Below, piece after piece: positions 17,898-26,731 of a stretch of DNA of 64,000 nucleotides. A program made the translations under genes and the position numbers. The notes below the pieces were generated by a model. It did no database searches and was not told where the DNA came from. It was given only the letters and a program-made list of their open reading frames with translations. The stretch's first letter is position 1, and each line of letters begins with the position of its first letter. Source of the DNA: Rhizobium oryzihabitans (GTDB taxonomy: Bacteria; Pseudomonadota; Alphaproteobacteria; Rhizobiales; Rhizobiaceae); NCBI RefSeq assembly GCF_010669145.1, contig NZ_CP048635.1:310001-374000 (forward strand), written 5' to 3'.

Positions 17898-20401
17898 CGA
17901 TGTCGCCCCATCAAACGCAGCATCACAAAGGTGGCGAGGCCCAGAAGCGATACAAACCCGATGAATGCCAGCGAATAGGAGAGCACGTTGGAAGACAGCC
18001 AGTTGGCCGCAATCAGCCTCCAGTTCGAGAGGGAAAAATCCCGTGTCGTATAAAAATAGGGCCTCTCCACTTCCACTGTCTCGATTTTTTCGGCTGCCGC
18101 ATCATAAGCGGCGACCCGTCCCGTGACGTCGCGCCAATGGTTTTCGCGCACCATTGCCGTCATGCCGTCACGAAGCTCCGCCGAAGTCGGTGCAGTGGCC
18201 AGTGTCCAGACGCCTTCTCCGGAAGGGCTGAGACCCTGCGCCATCATGAAGGAGACATTTCCGGTCGGCGCATAGGGCTGCTCGGGTGCCGGCAGGAAGC
18301 GCAGCGTGTCCGAGCTGAGGTCGAAATTCCGCTTCATCCATTCCTCAAGGGAGGAGACCTGCCCCTCCCAGATGCCGCCATCCACCCGCTCCCGCCAGTC
18401 GTTGAAGAGGGTATCGCTGTTTTGCGCGGGAGGCTGAACGCCGGTCCCGATCTTCCAGGATATCTGACTTGAGGGCACGAGATTGAACTGGCTGATCAGC
18501 GCCTGCGGGATTTGCGAAATCGTTCCGACGAAAAGGGCGTCTCGATCGCCGATCACCAGCGGCGAGGCCACGGTCTCGACATTGATCGGATGGCCAGACA
18601 CACTCGCCAGCCGGCTGACGAGCGTCGCAGCCGCCGACATCGTATCAGTGTCGAAACGGTCAAGCGAAAGCGCAACCGGGCTTCCAGCGGCCCTGTAGGG
18701 CTGCCCGGCGCCCGCCATCGCCGCCAGATCCGGCTTGCGGCCGATCCGCGCAAAGTCCGGCACCTGGATTTCCGAGGTGTCAAACAGCGCAAAACGCGGG
18801 GTCGCGCTGGCCGGTGCTCCGGGGGCACAGGCCTGATCCTGCGCCGTCATCAATACGGCCTCGATCGTCACCTTGTTCGGACCCGGCTTGAAATGCCGCA
18901 TCGTCACCTTGATGGGCAAATGTCGGAAAATGCCGCCGCCATTGTTGGAAATCGGTACGGTCGAAGCGATCTCGTCATTGACGTAGATGTCGATATGGCT
19001 GCCGGGCAACACCTGCGACGAATAGGCGGCATCAAGCAGGAGGGACGCTTCGCCATAGGCCGATGCGTAAAAATCGGCGGGCATGCCGATATAAAATTCG
19101 TTGCGGAAACGCCGCCCGCCAAATTCGGCGCTTTCAATGCCCAGCTCGGAAAGCGCGATGCGACGGTCCGACATGATGAGCGGTACATCCGGCGCATGCC
19201 AGCTGCGGGTCGAAAAGGTCGTTCTCTGCGCGCCGGGGGTGCGCGAAATCGACGAAAACAGCGTTTCTATCGCCGCCTGCACCGCCTGCGTGGTGGGGCC
19301 GCTGACGAAGAGCGGAGAAAGACCGCCCGGCGCGGCATTGCCGAAACCGGCAAAGGCGCCCGCCGATGCTTCGGGCGGCAGTGCAGCGGAAAGGCCCGCA
19401 ATCTCACGCGCGGTGCCGACGAGAACCACCAGCGTTCCGGCCCTGGGTTCGGCAGACGGGGTGGAAACGAAACGGATCGTCTGGTTCGGCATCTGGGTTC
19501 TGAGCGCCAGAGCCTGCGAAAGCCGCAGGAGCGAATCCGCGAATGCCGGATTGCCGAGCCCGGGCGCGACGATCTCGATCGACGTCGCCGCTTTGCCATC
19601 CGGCCCGGTTGCCTGAATGTCGTCTATATTGGCGAAGTTGCCGGCAACATCGGCGTTGAAGGCGATATAGGTGCTTGCCGGGTCAATCTCGGTCCAAAGA
19701 TCATAGGTGGACTGGATCGTGCAATCGGTTCTGTGGCGCTGCTGCACACCAAGCGTCACGACATTCGCCCCCACCTGCAAGACACCAGGCGGAATTTTCA
19801 GCGAAATATTGCCTTCGCTATCCGGCGCTTCGATACGCGCCGCATCGAGAGGAACATTGTTCAGGCTGACCTGGAAGTTCGAGCTTTCCGGCGCGACGAC
19901 AATGGCGTTCTGATAACCGATATTCAGCGCGACGGCGGCATTCACCTGCTCAGGCGTCAGGTAGATGCTCCATTGCCGCCTGTCTATCTCGCCGGAAAGG
20001 CTGAGCTTTTCATAGGGCAATATATAACGGCGGCGGCTGTCGGCGGCGAGTGACTGTGTCTGGGCAGATGCTGGCCGTGCGCCCTCCTGCCGCGGCGGAA
20101 CGGCGACGGGCGGCAATGGTAAAGGCGGAACGGCAGCAGGACGCTGTGGCGGTTGCGGCGCGGGTGAAGGCTGGACCGCAAAGGGCGGCTGAACCTGCGG
20201 CGGCTGGGTTGGGCTTTGAGCCGGAGGCTGCTGGCGAGGCGCTGCAGGAGGAATGGCAGGTGGCGGCACGGGTGCCGGTGCCGTCTGCGCCGGCCTTTCA
20301 GGCGACATGTCGAAGGGCGAGGACTGCGCCATCGCACCGGTTGCAACGGCACCCCACATCAAAACTGTCAGTGAACTTCTGATCGTTTTGCGGCCGGTCA
20401 T
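17894..20401 (-). CDS. bcsB: Cellulose synthase regulatory subunit BcsB (CelB)
   Basis: 835 residues from the start at 20401, which overlaps the bcsA stop as ATGA; the frame runs upstream to 20563 but that part lies inside bcsA. It has a signal peptide (SLTVLMWGAVATGAMAQ), then a Pro/Gln-rich stretch (about residues 28-100), then the periplasmic carbohydrate-binding/flavodoxin-like repeats of the BcsB family, and a C-terminal TM helix (SLAFIGFVSLLGLATFVML) that anchors it beside BcsA. It guides the growing glucan chain away from BcsA across the periplasm. Length and domain order fit rhizobial BcsB/CelB. Confidence 0.93.
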   Translation of the reverse strand: MTGRKTIRSSLTVLMWGAVATGAMAQSSPFDMSPERPAQTAPAPVPPPAIPPAAPRQQPPAQSPTQPPQVQPPFAVQPSPAPQPPQRPAAVPPLPLPPVAVPPRQEGARPASAQTQSLAADSRRRYILPYEKLSLSGEIDRRQWSIYLTPEQVNAAVALNIGYQNAIVVAPESSNFQVSLNNVPLDAARIEAPDSEGNISLKIPPGVLQVGANVVTLGVQQRHRTDCTIQSTYDLWTEIDPASTYIAFNADVAGNFANIDDIQATGPDGKAATSIEIVAPGLGNPAFADSLLRLSQALALRTQMPNQTIRFVSTPSAEPRAGTLVVLVGTAREIAGLSAALPPEASAGAFAGFGNAAPGGLSPLFVSGPTTQAVQAAIETLFSSISRTPGAQRTTFSTRSWHAPDVPLIMSDRRIALSELGIESAEFGGRRFRNEFYIGMPADFYASAYGEASLLLDAAYSSQVLPGSHIDIYVNDEIASTVPISNNGGGIFRHLPIKVTMRHFKPGPNKVTIEAVLMTAQDQACAPGAPASATPRFALFDTSEIQVPDFARIGRKPDLAAMAGAGQPYRAAGSPVALSLDRFDTDTMSAAATLVSRLASVSGHPINVETVASPLVIGDRDALFVGTISQIPQALISQFNLVPSSQISWKIGTGVQPPAQNSDTLFNDWRERVDGGIWEGQVSSLEEWMKRNFDLSSDTLRFLPAPEQPYAPTGNVSFMMAQGLSPSGEGVWTLATAPTSAELRDGMTAMVRENHWRDVTGRVAAYDAAAEKIETVEVERPYFYTTRDFSLSNWRLIAANWLSSNVLSYSLAFIGFVSLLGLATFVMLRLMGRHR

Positions 20402-22587
20402 TTCACGGCTCCGGCAGGTTTGACGGTTTTGGCGGCAGGACGGAGCGCCTTGACCAGATAAAAGAGGCCACGCTGCGTCTGGAACAGCGAAATCGCCAGG
20501 AAGATCGCCGTACCACGAATGAGGCCGGGGTTCTTGCGGCGCACGCGCTGGAATTCGCTCCATTGTTCGGAATTGGCGAAGATGAGGTCGGCGATCAGAC
20601 GATGATCGATGGCACGCTGCGGCGAGAACGTGCAGCCGATGGACACAAACCCTTCGCCGCGAACCGTGCGGACGACGTTGATGGGCATGGTTTCCGGCAC
20701 GCCCTCGCTATGGGGTTTGACCTTCACGATCGCCGTCGTGTTCTTCTCGATCGCCGTGGCGTTGTCGAACAGATTGATCAGCAGGCCATGCACCGAGACG
20801 TTCTCGATGGAGGCCGGCACCCATGCATCGCTGCCCTCAAGCTTGACCTCGCACCGTCGTTTGACGGTGATGCGGCGCGATGCCGATTTGTCGCCGCGCT
20901 CTGAGACGACGCCGAGCGCGCAGCCCGCAAAGATGAGGTTGAGCAGGTTCCAGCCGCCGACGACGAGCGTGACATCGGCCTTGTAGGGCTCGCTGTAGAT
21001 GCGCCAGATGGCAAAGGCCATGGCTACGACCAGAAGCGCAAAAATGACGAAGAAAGGCCGGCTGATTTCCGAAAGCCGCGCCTCGGCGATGGATTCGTCC
21101 TTTGCCGTCACCTTGAAGGTCGGCTTGCCCGGATTGAAGATCACCGAAACGACGGCGGGCAGAAGGTGAACCGTCTGCACATATTCGTAGAGTTCCGAAA
21201 TCCATGGCCAGCGGAAGCTGCCATAGAGATAGTTCTGCATCATCAGATTCACGAGCATATAGGCCGCGGTATAGGCCAGGAACTCGCCACCCGAGGCAAC
21301 GAAAATCTGAAGATCGAAGAACAGATAGAACAGCGGCGCAAACAGGAAGATCGTGCGCGGAAACGGGAACAGCCAGAACAGCGTCGATGACATGTAGCAA
21401 AGACGCTGCGTGAAGGAGAGGCCGCGCCGGAACAGGGGCTGGCGGAAGATCAGGATCTGCATCATGCCCTGCGCCCAGCGGCTGCGCTGGCCGATGAAGC
21501 TGGCGAAGGTGGCCGGCTGCAACCCGGCGATCAACGGCTTGTCGACATAGATGCTGTTCCAGCCGCGCGAATGCAGCGCCAGCGCCGTTTCGCAATCCTC
21601 GGTGATGCTGACGCCGCTGAACCCTTCCGTATCCTGCAGCGCCTCGCGCCGCAGCACGGCGGCGGAGCCGCAGAAGAACGCGCCGTTCCATTTGTCGAGG
21701 CCGCGCTGGATGATGCCGTAGAACATCTCGTTTTCGCTGGGCATCGTCTCGAAGGTGCGCAGATTGCGCTCGATGGGATCGGGATTGACGAAGAAATGCG
21801 GCGTCTGCACCAGGAAGAGCCGGGGATCTTCCTCGAAATAACCCACCGTTTCCAGAAGGAAGTCGCGGGCGGGTGCATGGTCGGCGTCGAACACCGTGAC
21901 CAGTTCGCCGGTCGAATGGGCAAGGCCGTTATTGAGATTTCCGGCCTTGGCATGGACGTTGCGCTCGCGCGTCAGATAACGCACGTCAAGATCCTCGCAG
22001 AGCTTCTTCAGCTCCTCGTGGCGGCGCTGCGCCGCCTGTGCCTCGACAATATTGCTGGCATTACGCTTCTGCACCGAACCGCCATCGTCCAGCAGCCAGA
22101 CAGTGAACCTGTCGGCCGGATAATCCATGTTCTTGGCGGCCGCCAGCGTATTGGCGAGAAGCTCCGCATCCTCGTTGTAGCTCGGCACGAAGACATCGAC
22201 CGTCGGCCGGTAATCGGGCGAACCGGGCCGGGTCTTGCGCGAAGGCAGCGGCATCGAGACGATGACGAGGCTGAGTCCCAGCATCACGACGCTGTACATT
22301 TCCGCAAGGTAGAGCAGAAAGCCCGGAATGAAGTTCTCAAGCTGATTGACGGGCGGCAATGTGCTGGTGGTGCGCCAGTAGACATAACGCAACACGATGG
22401 CCGTGCCGAAACCAAGCGCCACCAGACGCCAGGCCCCCTGCCCGTTGAAACTCTTGATCGTTGCAAGGAGGACGAGCGAAATCGCCGTGGCGACCAGATG
22501 CGTCTGCAGGCTGACCGGCATCGTAATGATGGCCAGAACGCAAAGCGAGACAAGCAACCAGACAATGATCGTGATGGCCTTGTTCAT
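20398..22587 (-). CDS. bcsA: Cellulose synthase catalytic subunit (UDP-forming), BcsA/CelA
   Basis: 729 residues. Several N-terminal TM helices precede the GT2 core with all processive motifs: DDG at residues 167-169, DADH at 234-237, TED at 329-331 and QRSRW at 367-371. After more TM helices comes a PilZ domain (about 560-660) with an arginine cluster (RRITVKRR) and NVSVHG, the c-di-GMP binding elements. It polymerises glucose from UDP-glucose and extrudes it, activated by c-di-GMP. The start at 22587 has GGAAAG 8 bases upstream; a GTG at 22614 is in frame but has no good ribosome site. It lies 36 bp after bcsN and overlaps bcsB by ATGA. Confidence 0.96.
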   Translation of the reverse strand: MNKAITIIVWLLVSLCVLAIITMPVSLQTHLVATAISLVLLATIKSFNGQGAWRLVALGFGTAIVLRYVYWRTTSTLPPVNQLENFIPGFLLYLAEMYSVVMLGLSLVIVSMPLPSRKTRPGSPDYRPTVDVFVPSYNEDAELLANTLAAAKNMDYPADRFTVWLLDDGGSVQKRNASNIVEAQAAQRRHEELKKLCEDLDVRYLTRERNVHAKAGNLNNGLAHSTGELVTVFDADHAPARDFLLETVGYFEEDPRLFLVQTPHFFVNPDPIERNLRTFETMPSENEMFYGIIQRGLDKWNGAFFCGSAAVLRREALQDTEGFSGVSITEDCETALALHSRGWNSIYVDKPLIAGLQPATFASFIGQRSRWAQGMMQILIFRQPLFRRGLSFTQRLCYMSSTLFWLFPFPRTIFLFAPLFYLFFDLQIFVASGGEFLAYTAAYMLVNLMMQNYLYGSFRWPWISELYEYVQTVHLLPAVVSVIFNPGKPTFKVTAKDESIAEARLSEISRPFFVIFALLVVAMAFAIWRIYSEPYKADVTLVVGGWNLLNLIFAGCALGVVSERGDKSASRRITVKRRCEVKLEGSDAWVPASIENVSVHGLLINLFDNATAIEKNTTAIVKVKPHSEGVPETMPINVVRTVRGEGFVSIGCTFSPQRAIDHRLIADLIFANSEQWSEFQRVRRKNPGLIRGTAIFLAISLFQTQRGLFYLVKALRPAAKTVKPAGAVK

Positions 22588-22623
22588 CCAGAAACTTTCC
22601 GTTCTCTTCCCCACCCGGACGTC

Positions 22624-23691
22624 TCACCGGGATTTTCTGCAACGCCCTCTTCCGCTCTTCGTCCCGCGATCATCTGCATCCTTGAGCCGCCCCGAACCGG
22701 ACACGCATGCTGGCGAGGGAATGGATACCTGCGGCACCTGCGACGGCAGCTGGCTCCCCACCCCGACGTTCTCCGCGCGAGTGCCGGCCACAGCGGCCCT
22801 TGCGGGCTGGGCGGGCGCACTGGCCGAGACGGGCGACGGAATGCTGACTGCCGCCACCGGTGGCAGCGGCTGCGCCTCCGGCTGAACAGGCGTAATGGCT
22901 GCGGCGGCACGGCGCGCAGGCTGCCTCGGCACGCTCGCAGTCACTTCGCCACCCGGCCGCATCGGCACGTCATCCGACCTGACAGGATAGACGGGATGGC
23001 CGGGCCGGCCGAGATTTTGATCCACCGCCTGCGGCGTGCCATAGGGGTTCCAGCTTTGCGAAGCATAGGTGCCGGTGATGGTGTAATTATACATGACCGC
23101 CAGAAGCCGCTCGACGCTCGCCCCCGACTGGCAAAGCCGCAACCTGACCTTGATGCGTCCAAGGTTGCGGAAATCCTGCCGCATGCTTTCCGGCGAGCGA
23201 ATATCCTGCCAGCCATAAAGGCAGGTGTCGCCACCCCTGCCGCTGCCGGCCGCATAGGAAAAGGCGCCGTAGCCGTTTTGCAGGTAATTGGCCGACATGG
23301 TGACGTTTTCAGCCGGAAACTCCGAACGGATTTCGCGTGCGACCGATGCGGCCCTGAAACCGGTAAACGTCAAAGCGTCACGATCGGTGTCGCCAGCCTG
23401 CTGCGGACCGAAAAACTCCGCCTTGATATAGTTCTGGCCGGGCGTTGCGGCATCGGAGCGCAATATGACCTGCTGCGCCACGGCGTTCGAATAGGTACGG
23501 TTGATGACGGTCACGATTTCCGGGCCACCGGGCGGCGGGAAAACCAGCGCCTCGGACGGAGACAGCATCTGCGCGCCCCCGAACGACCGAACGCCCGAAG
23601 GAGTATTGCAGCCCGCAAGAACCGCAACAGAGAACAGCAATGAAGAATAGGCAGAAAATTTCACTGCCTTGTGCCCCTTTATGTCCCCCAT
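22624..23691 (-). CDS. bcsN: Cellulose biosynthesis protein BcsN (lipoprotein)
   Basis: A 355-residue exported protein, first gene of the cellulose operon. A lipobox LAGC near residue 27 suggests lipidation and an outer-membrane or periplasmic location. Conserved BcsN-family stretches include FPPPGGPEIVTVINRTYSNAV and CLYGWQDIRS. The C-terminal third is Pro/Ala/Gln-rich and probably disordered. BcsN is typical of alphaproteobacterial cellulose operons; its exact role is not established. The start at 23691 is preferred over 23736 because GGTGGG directly precedes it and the lipoprotein signal then has normal length. Confidence 0.85.
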   Translation of the reverse strand: MGDIKGHKAVKFSAYSSLLFSVAVLAGCNTPSGVRSFGGAQMLSPSEALVFPPPGGPEIVTVINRTYSNAVAQQVILRSDAATPGQNYIKAEFFGPQQAGDTDRDALTFTGFRAASVAREIRSEFPAENVTMSANYLQNGYGAFSYAAGSGRGGDTCLYGWQDIRSPESMRQDFRNLGRIKVRLRLCQSGASVERLLAVMYNYTITGTYASQSWNPYGTPQAVDQNLGRPGHPVYPVRSDDVPMRPGGEVTASVPRQPARRAAAAITPVQPEAQPLPPVAAVSIPSPVSASAPAQPARAAVAGTRAENVGVGSQLPSQVPQVSIPSPACVSGSGRLKDADDRGTKSGRGRCRKSR

Positions 23692-24001
23692 CCCACCCAG
23701 GTTAAAAAGAGACCGAATCAAACGTGACCAGACCATTGTTACGAAATACGTGAGGACTACGAATAAGCAATCTCAAATTTACGTTGTAATTTCTGAGACT
23801 TTATGAGTTTCGAATCACTTCTGATCCGTGATCTGCCACAAAGGAGCGCGGAACAAATCGCGCCCGCGCGGGTTGGCTCACCGTTAGGTCGATAATTTTT
23901 ACGGTTGCAGCGCAATATGTCCCATGGTCTACTTGCCTCTATAATTACGTATTCTTATTGGTCTAATTTTTCATTCAACTGTAAAAACAGAGAGTTGACG
24001 C

Positions 24002-25186
24002 ATGACTGTGCAATTTCCGAGTATCGCGCAGGCGCTTGCCGAAGAAATCGGAACATTACGGAAATGGCTGGATGAGGACGCCCTGCCCTTGTGGTGGGAG
24101 GCGGGTTCAGCCCGGCCGGACGGCGGTTTTTACGAGCGCCTCGGCCAGGATGCGAAACCGATTTTTTCCGATGACCGCCGCGCCCGTGTCCAGCCGCGCC
24201 AGGCCTATTGTTTCGCCGCAGCCGGCCAGCACGGCTGGCAGGGACCCTGGAAAGACGCGCTGCTGCATGGTTTGAGCTGGTTCGAAAAGGTCTATCGCCT
24301 CGACAATGGTCTTTACGGCAACCTCGCCGACCAGACCGGCAGGCTGATCGACCCCTCCTTCGATCTCTACAATCAGGCTTTTGCGCTGTTCGCCGCCGCA
24401 CAGACGGCGGCCGCCCTTCCCGATCGCAAGGACGAGATGCGCGGCCGGGCGCTCGATATTCTCGCTATCCTCAAGCGCGACTACAAACATCCCGTCGCCG
24501 GCTTCGAGGAGGAAAACCCACCGCGCACGCCGCTCTGCTCCAATCCGCACATGCATCTTTTCGAGGCGATGCTTGCCTGGGAAGTACAGGACCCGGAAGG
24601 TCCCTGGTCGGCTCTGGCCGATGAGATCGCCGATCTTGCGCTGAACCGCTTCATCGATAGCGGCAATGGAGGCCTGCGGGAATTCTTCGGCCATGACTGG
24701 GCACCCTATGAGGGCGACAAAGGCCGCATCATGGAGCCGGGCCATCAGTTCGAATGGGCATGGCTTCTGGTGCGCTGGGGCAGCCTGCGCAACAATGAGG
24801 CGGCGATCACCAAGGCCAGGCGCCTGTTCGAGATCGGCGAGGAGCACGGCATCTGCCCGCGCCGCAAGGTGGCGGTCATGAGCCTCTATGATGATTTTTC
24901 GGTGCATGACGGGCTGGCGCGGCTATGGCCGCAGACGGAATGGTTGAAGGCGGCGGTGCGTCTTGCCAGTGTCACGTCCGGCGAGGAGAGGCAGCGTTAC
25001 CTCGCCTCTGGCCTCAGAGCCATCGGCGCGCTGCAGCCCTTCCTCGACACGCCGGTCAAAGGGCTGTGGTTCGACAAATGGCCGGCCGACAAGCCGATGC
25101 TCGACGAGCCGGCACCGGCGAGCACGTTCTATCACATCGTCTGCGCCATCTATGAGGCCGAGGCGGTGCTGGCAGCCAGCAAATAA
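24002..25186 (+). CDS. AGE-family sugar epimerase/isomerase (mannose isomerase or N-acylglucosamine 2-epimerase-like)
   Basis: A 394-residue (alpha/alpha)6-barrel protein. Family motifs include ARVQPRQAYCFAAAG near residue 60, DLYNQAFALFAAAQ, the active-site stretch NPHMHLFEAMLAWE, and GRIMEPGHQFEWAWLLVRWG with the catalytic His. Rhizobial homologues interconvert mannose and fructose, sulfoquinovose-type sugars or N-acyl hexosamines, so the substrate cannot be named. It converges on the polysaccharide operon at 25.2-30.7 kb and is probably expressed separately, with an AT-rich 265-bp gap upstream separating it from bcsN. Confidence 0.87.
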   Translation: MTVQFPSIAQALAEEIGTLRKWLDEDALPLWWEAGSARPDGGFYERLGQDAKPIFSDDRRARVQPRQAYCFAAAGQHGWQGPWKDALLHGLSWFEKVYRLDNGLYGNLADQTGRLIDPSFDLYNQAFALFAAAQTAAALPDRKDEMRGRALDILAILKRDYKHPVAGFEEENPPRTPLCSNPHMHLFEAMLAWEVQDPEGPWSALADEIADLALNRFIDSGNGGLREFFGHDWAPYEGDKGRIMEPGHQFEWAWLLVRWGSLRNNEAAITKARRLFEIGEEHGICPRRKVAVMSLYDDFSVHDGLARLWPQTEWLKAAVRLASVTSGEERQRYLASGLRAIGALQPFLDTPVKGLWFDKWPADKPMLDEPAPASTFYHIVCAIYEAEAVLAASK

Positions 25187-25190
25187 ATAT

Positions 25191-25233
25191 CCGGGCGAGC
25201 GAGCGGGCCGGGCGTCCGCTCAGCTCGCTCCGG
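25191..25233. terminator. Hairpin between convergent AGE epimerase and glycoside hydrolase genes
   Basis: GAGCGAGC (25197-25204) pairs with GCTCGCTC (25223-25230), flanked by CCGG elements, in a gap of only 53 bp between two facing stops. A bidirectional terminator is likely. There is no U run. Confidence 0.5.
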
Positions 25234-25239
25234 CCTCGT

Positions 25240-26201
25240 TCAAGCCTTGGCCGGGCGCACGACGCGCCAGTCGGGCTTACCGAGATTGTGCGGCCAGGGA
25301 TGCACGTCCTTGTCATTGAAATAGACGACCTCTTCCAGCCTCGGAAAATCCGCCTGTTTCAATGTCACGTCGTTCATCCATGGACGGACGTAGGAATCGC
25401 CGCCTTCATAGCCGAGTTCGGCGACCCAGACCGGCTTGTTGAAGGTTTCGACAAGCCTATAGCCTTTGCGCAGCAGATCGGAGAACTTCCGCGGTCCGCC
25501 ATATTCGATCTTGTCGTAGTCCTCGAGACCGAAGACCGATAGCCCGACCAGATCGGCGTAGCTGTCACCGGGATAATAGGCGCGAAGACCATCGAGCCCC
25601 TTCGGTGACCATATCACCTTGACGCCGGGGACCGCCTTGCGGGTCATGTCCACCATACGCTTATAGGCCGTGATATAGTCCTGCGGGTTCCATCCCGACC
25701 ATGAGAAGCGGCCGGACGTGTCTTCCATTTCCTGCCCCAGCGAAGGATGAGCGGGCTTTTCATTGCCGACATGCGAGCGGCGATCGCCTGCATGTTCTTG
25801 TCGTAGTCGCCTCCCAGCACCCTGCGGCGCAACTCGTCGGAGGTGAGACGCCAGTTGACGTCCCAAGACCAGGGCTCGACCGTGATCAGAACATTGCGCT
25901 TGCGCTCCATGGCATAGGCGTCCGCAAGCGCCAGACTGTCGAGATCCACGTCCTCCCAGGGCAGGAACAGATGTTCCGTTGCCACCCCGGTCTGGCCGGT
26001 GAAATCGCCGTGCGGATCGTAAGCGCCGAAGCGGATACCGTCCGCATGCAATGTCGGGCGTTTGTCGGCAAGTGTCTTCATGCCGGTGGAGCCCATGGGC
26101 GCGACCCCCTGGGCGTCCAGTTTGAACATGGGGTACATGCTGGCTGACGCAGCGACAGCCGCCCCACTGGCGAAAAGCAGTTTTCTTCTTGTTATTTGCA
26201 T
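25240..26201 (-). pseudogene. Tat-exported glycoside hydrolase (beta-mannanase/GH26-like), frameshifted as read
   Basis: Starts MQITRRKLLFASGAAVAA, a twin-arginine signal. The N-terminal half (EHLFLPWEDVDLDSLALADAY, then NVLITVEPWSWDVN) and the C-terminal half (VKVIWSPKGLDGLRAYYPG, NKPVWVAELGYEGGDSY, PRLEEVVYFNDKDVHPW) together read as a TIM-barrel glycanase with two candidate catalytic acids (VEPW and AELG). They are in different frames. At 25735-25738 the coding strand has four Gs; five would give SPLILRWGQEMEDTSGRF and a single frame of 321 codons. It is the last gene of the GT2 operon, so it may trim or release the polymer made there. Linkage specificity is unknown. Confidence 0.8.
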
Positions 26202-26212
26202 GACACTTCCTC

Positions 26213-26719
26213 CTACCTCGTCGCCATCGTCGCCTTGCCATAGGCGGCGACTTGCGGGGTGACATCGTCCTTGCGGACAAGTTTCAGGAATTCATCTCCG
26301 GGCCGTGGCGGGTTATGCCGGAAGACGTACCAAGGGCCGCCCTGCTTGCGCTGGTAGAGCACCTTGCCGATGCGGCCATGGTCGAAGCAGGTATCGGCCT
26401 TGCCGCTTCCCGCCATACTTTTCCAGGTGGCGCGCATGCACAGCGTGCCATTGGCATCCACCGTCCAACGGCCATCGCCGACCGACTTGACGCCTTTCTC
26501 TTCCGTGGCGGCAACGAACTTGCGTCCATCGGCGATGAAGCGCCCGCCGCCCGTATCCCATTTCCAGGTCTTGTCGTAATACATGTCAACGACTTCGCTG
26601 GTCCGGAGCGGTTTCGGCGTCTTCGTGCCGCCTGCGGCGTGGACGGCACTTGGTGCGATCACCGCAAGGCAGAGTACGAAAGCGGAGAATCCGCAGTTGC
26701 TTATTGTTGTTCTCATCAC
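26213..26719 (-). CDS. DUF995-family exported protein
   Basis: A 168-residue protein with a signal peptide (cleavage after VHAA near residue 29). The DUF995 hallmarks are YYDKTWKWDTGGGRF, GRWTVDANGTLCMRATW, the Cys pair (C in LCMRA and DTCFDH) and the closing YQRKQGGPWYVFRH with PGDEFLKL. The family is found mostly in rhizobia and relatives and has no established function. It is placed between a processive glycosyltransferase and a glycanase, 12 bp downstream of the GT2 stop, which suggests a periplasmic or surface role in the same polysaccharide pathway. Confidence 0.85.
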   Translation of the reverse strand: MMRTTISNCGFSAFVLCLAVIAPSAVHAAGGTKTPKPLRTSEVVDMYYDKTWKWDTGGGRFIADGRKFVAATEEKGVKSVGDGRWTVDANGTLCMRATWKSMAGSGKADTCFDHGRIGKVLYQRKQGGPWYVFRHNPPRPGDEFLKLVRKDDVTPQVAAYGKATMATR

Positions 26720-26731
26720 AGCCTCCTCCTT

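Noticed and set aside
21571..23643. 690-residue plus-strand open frame opposite bcsA and bcsN
   Set aside because: Shadow frame across two well-supported genes; composition is antisense-like and spans a gene boundary.
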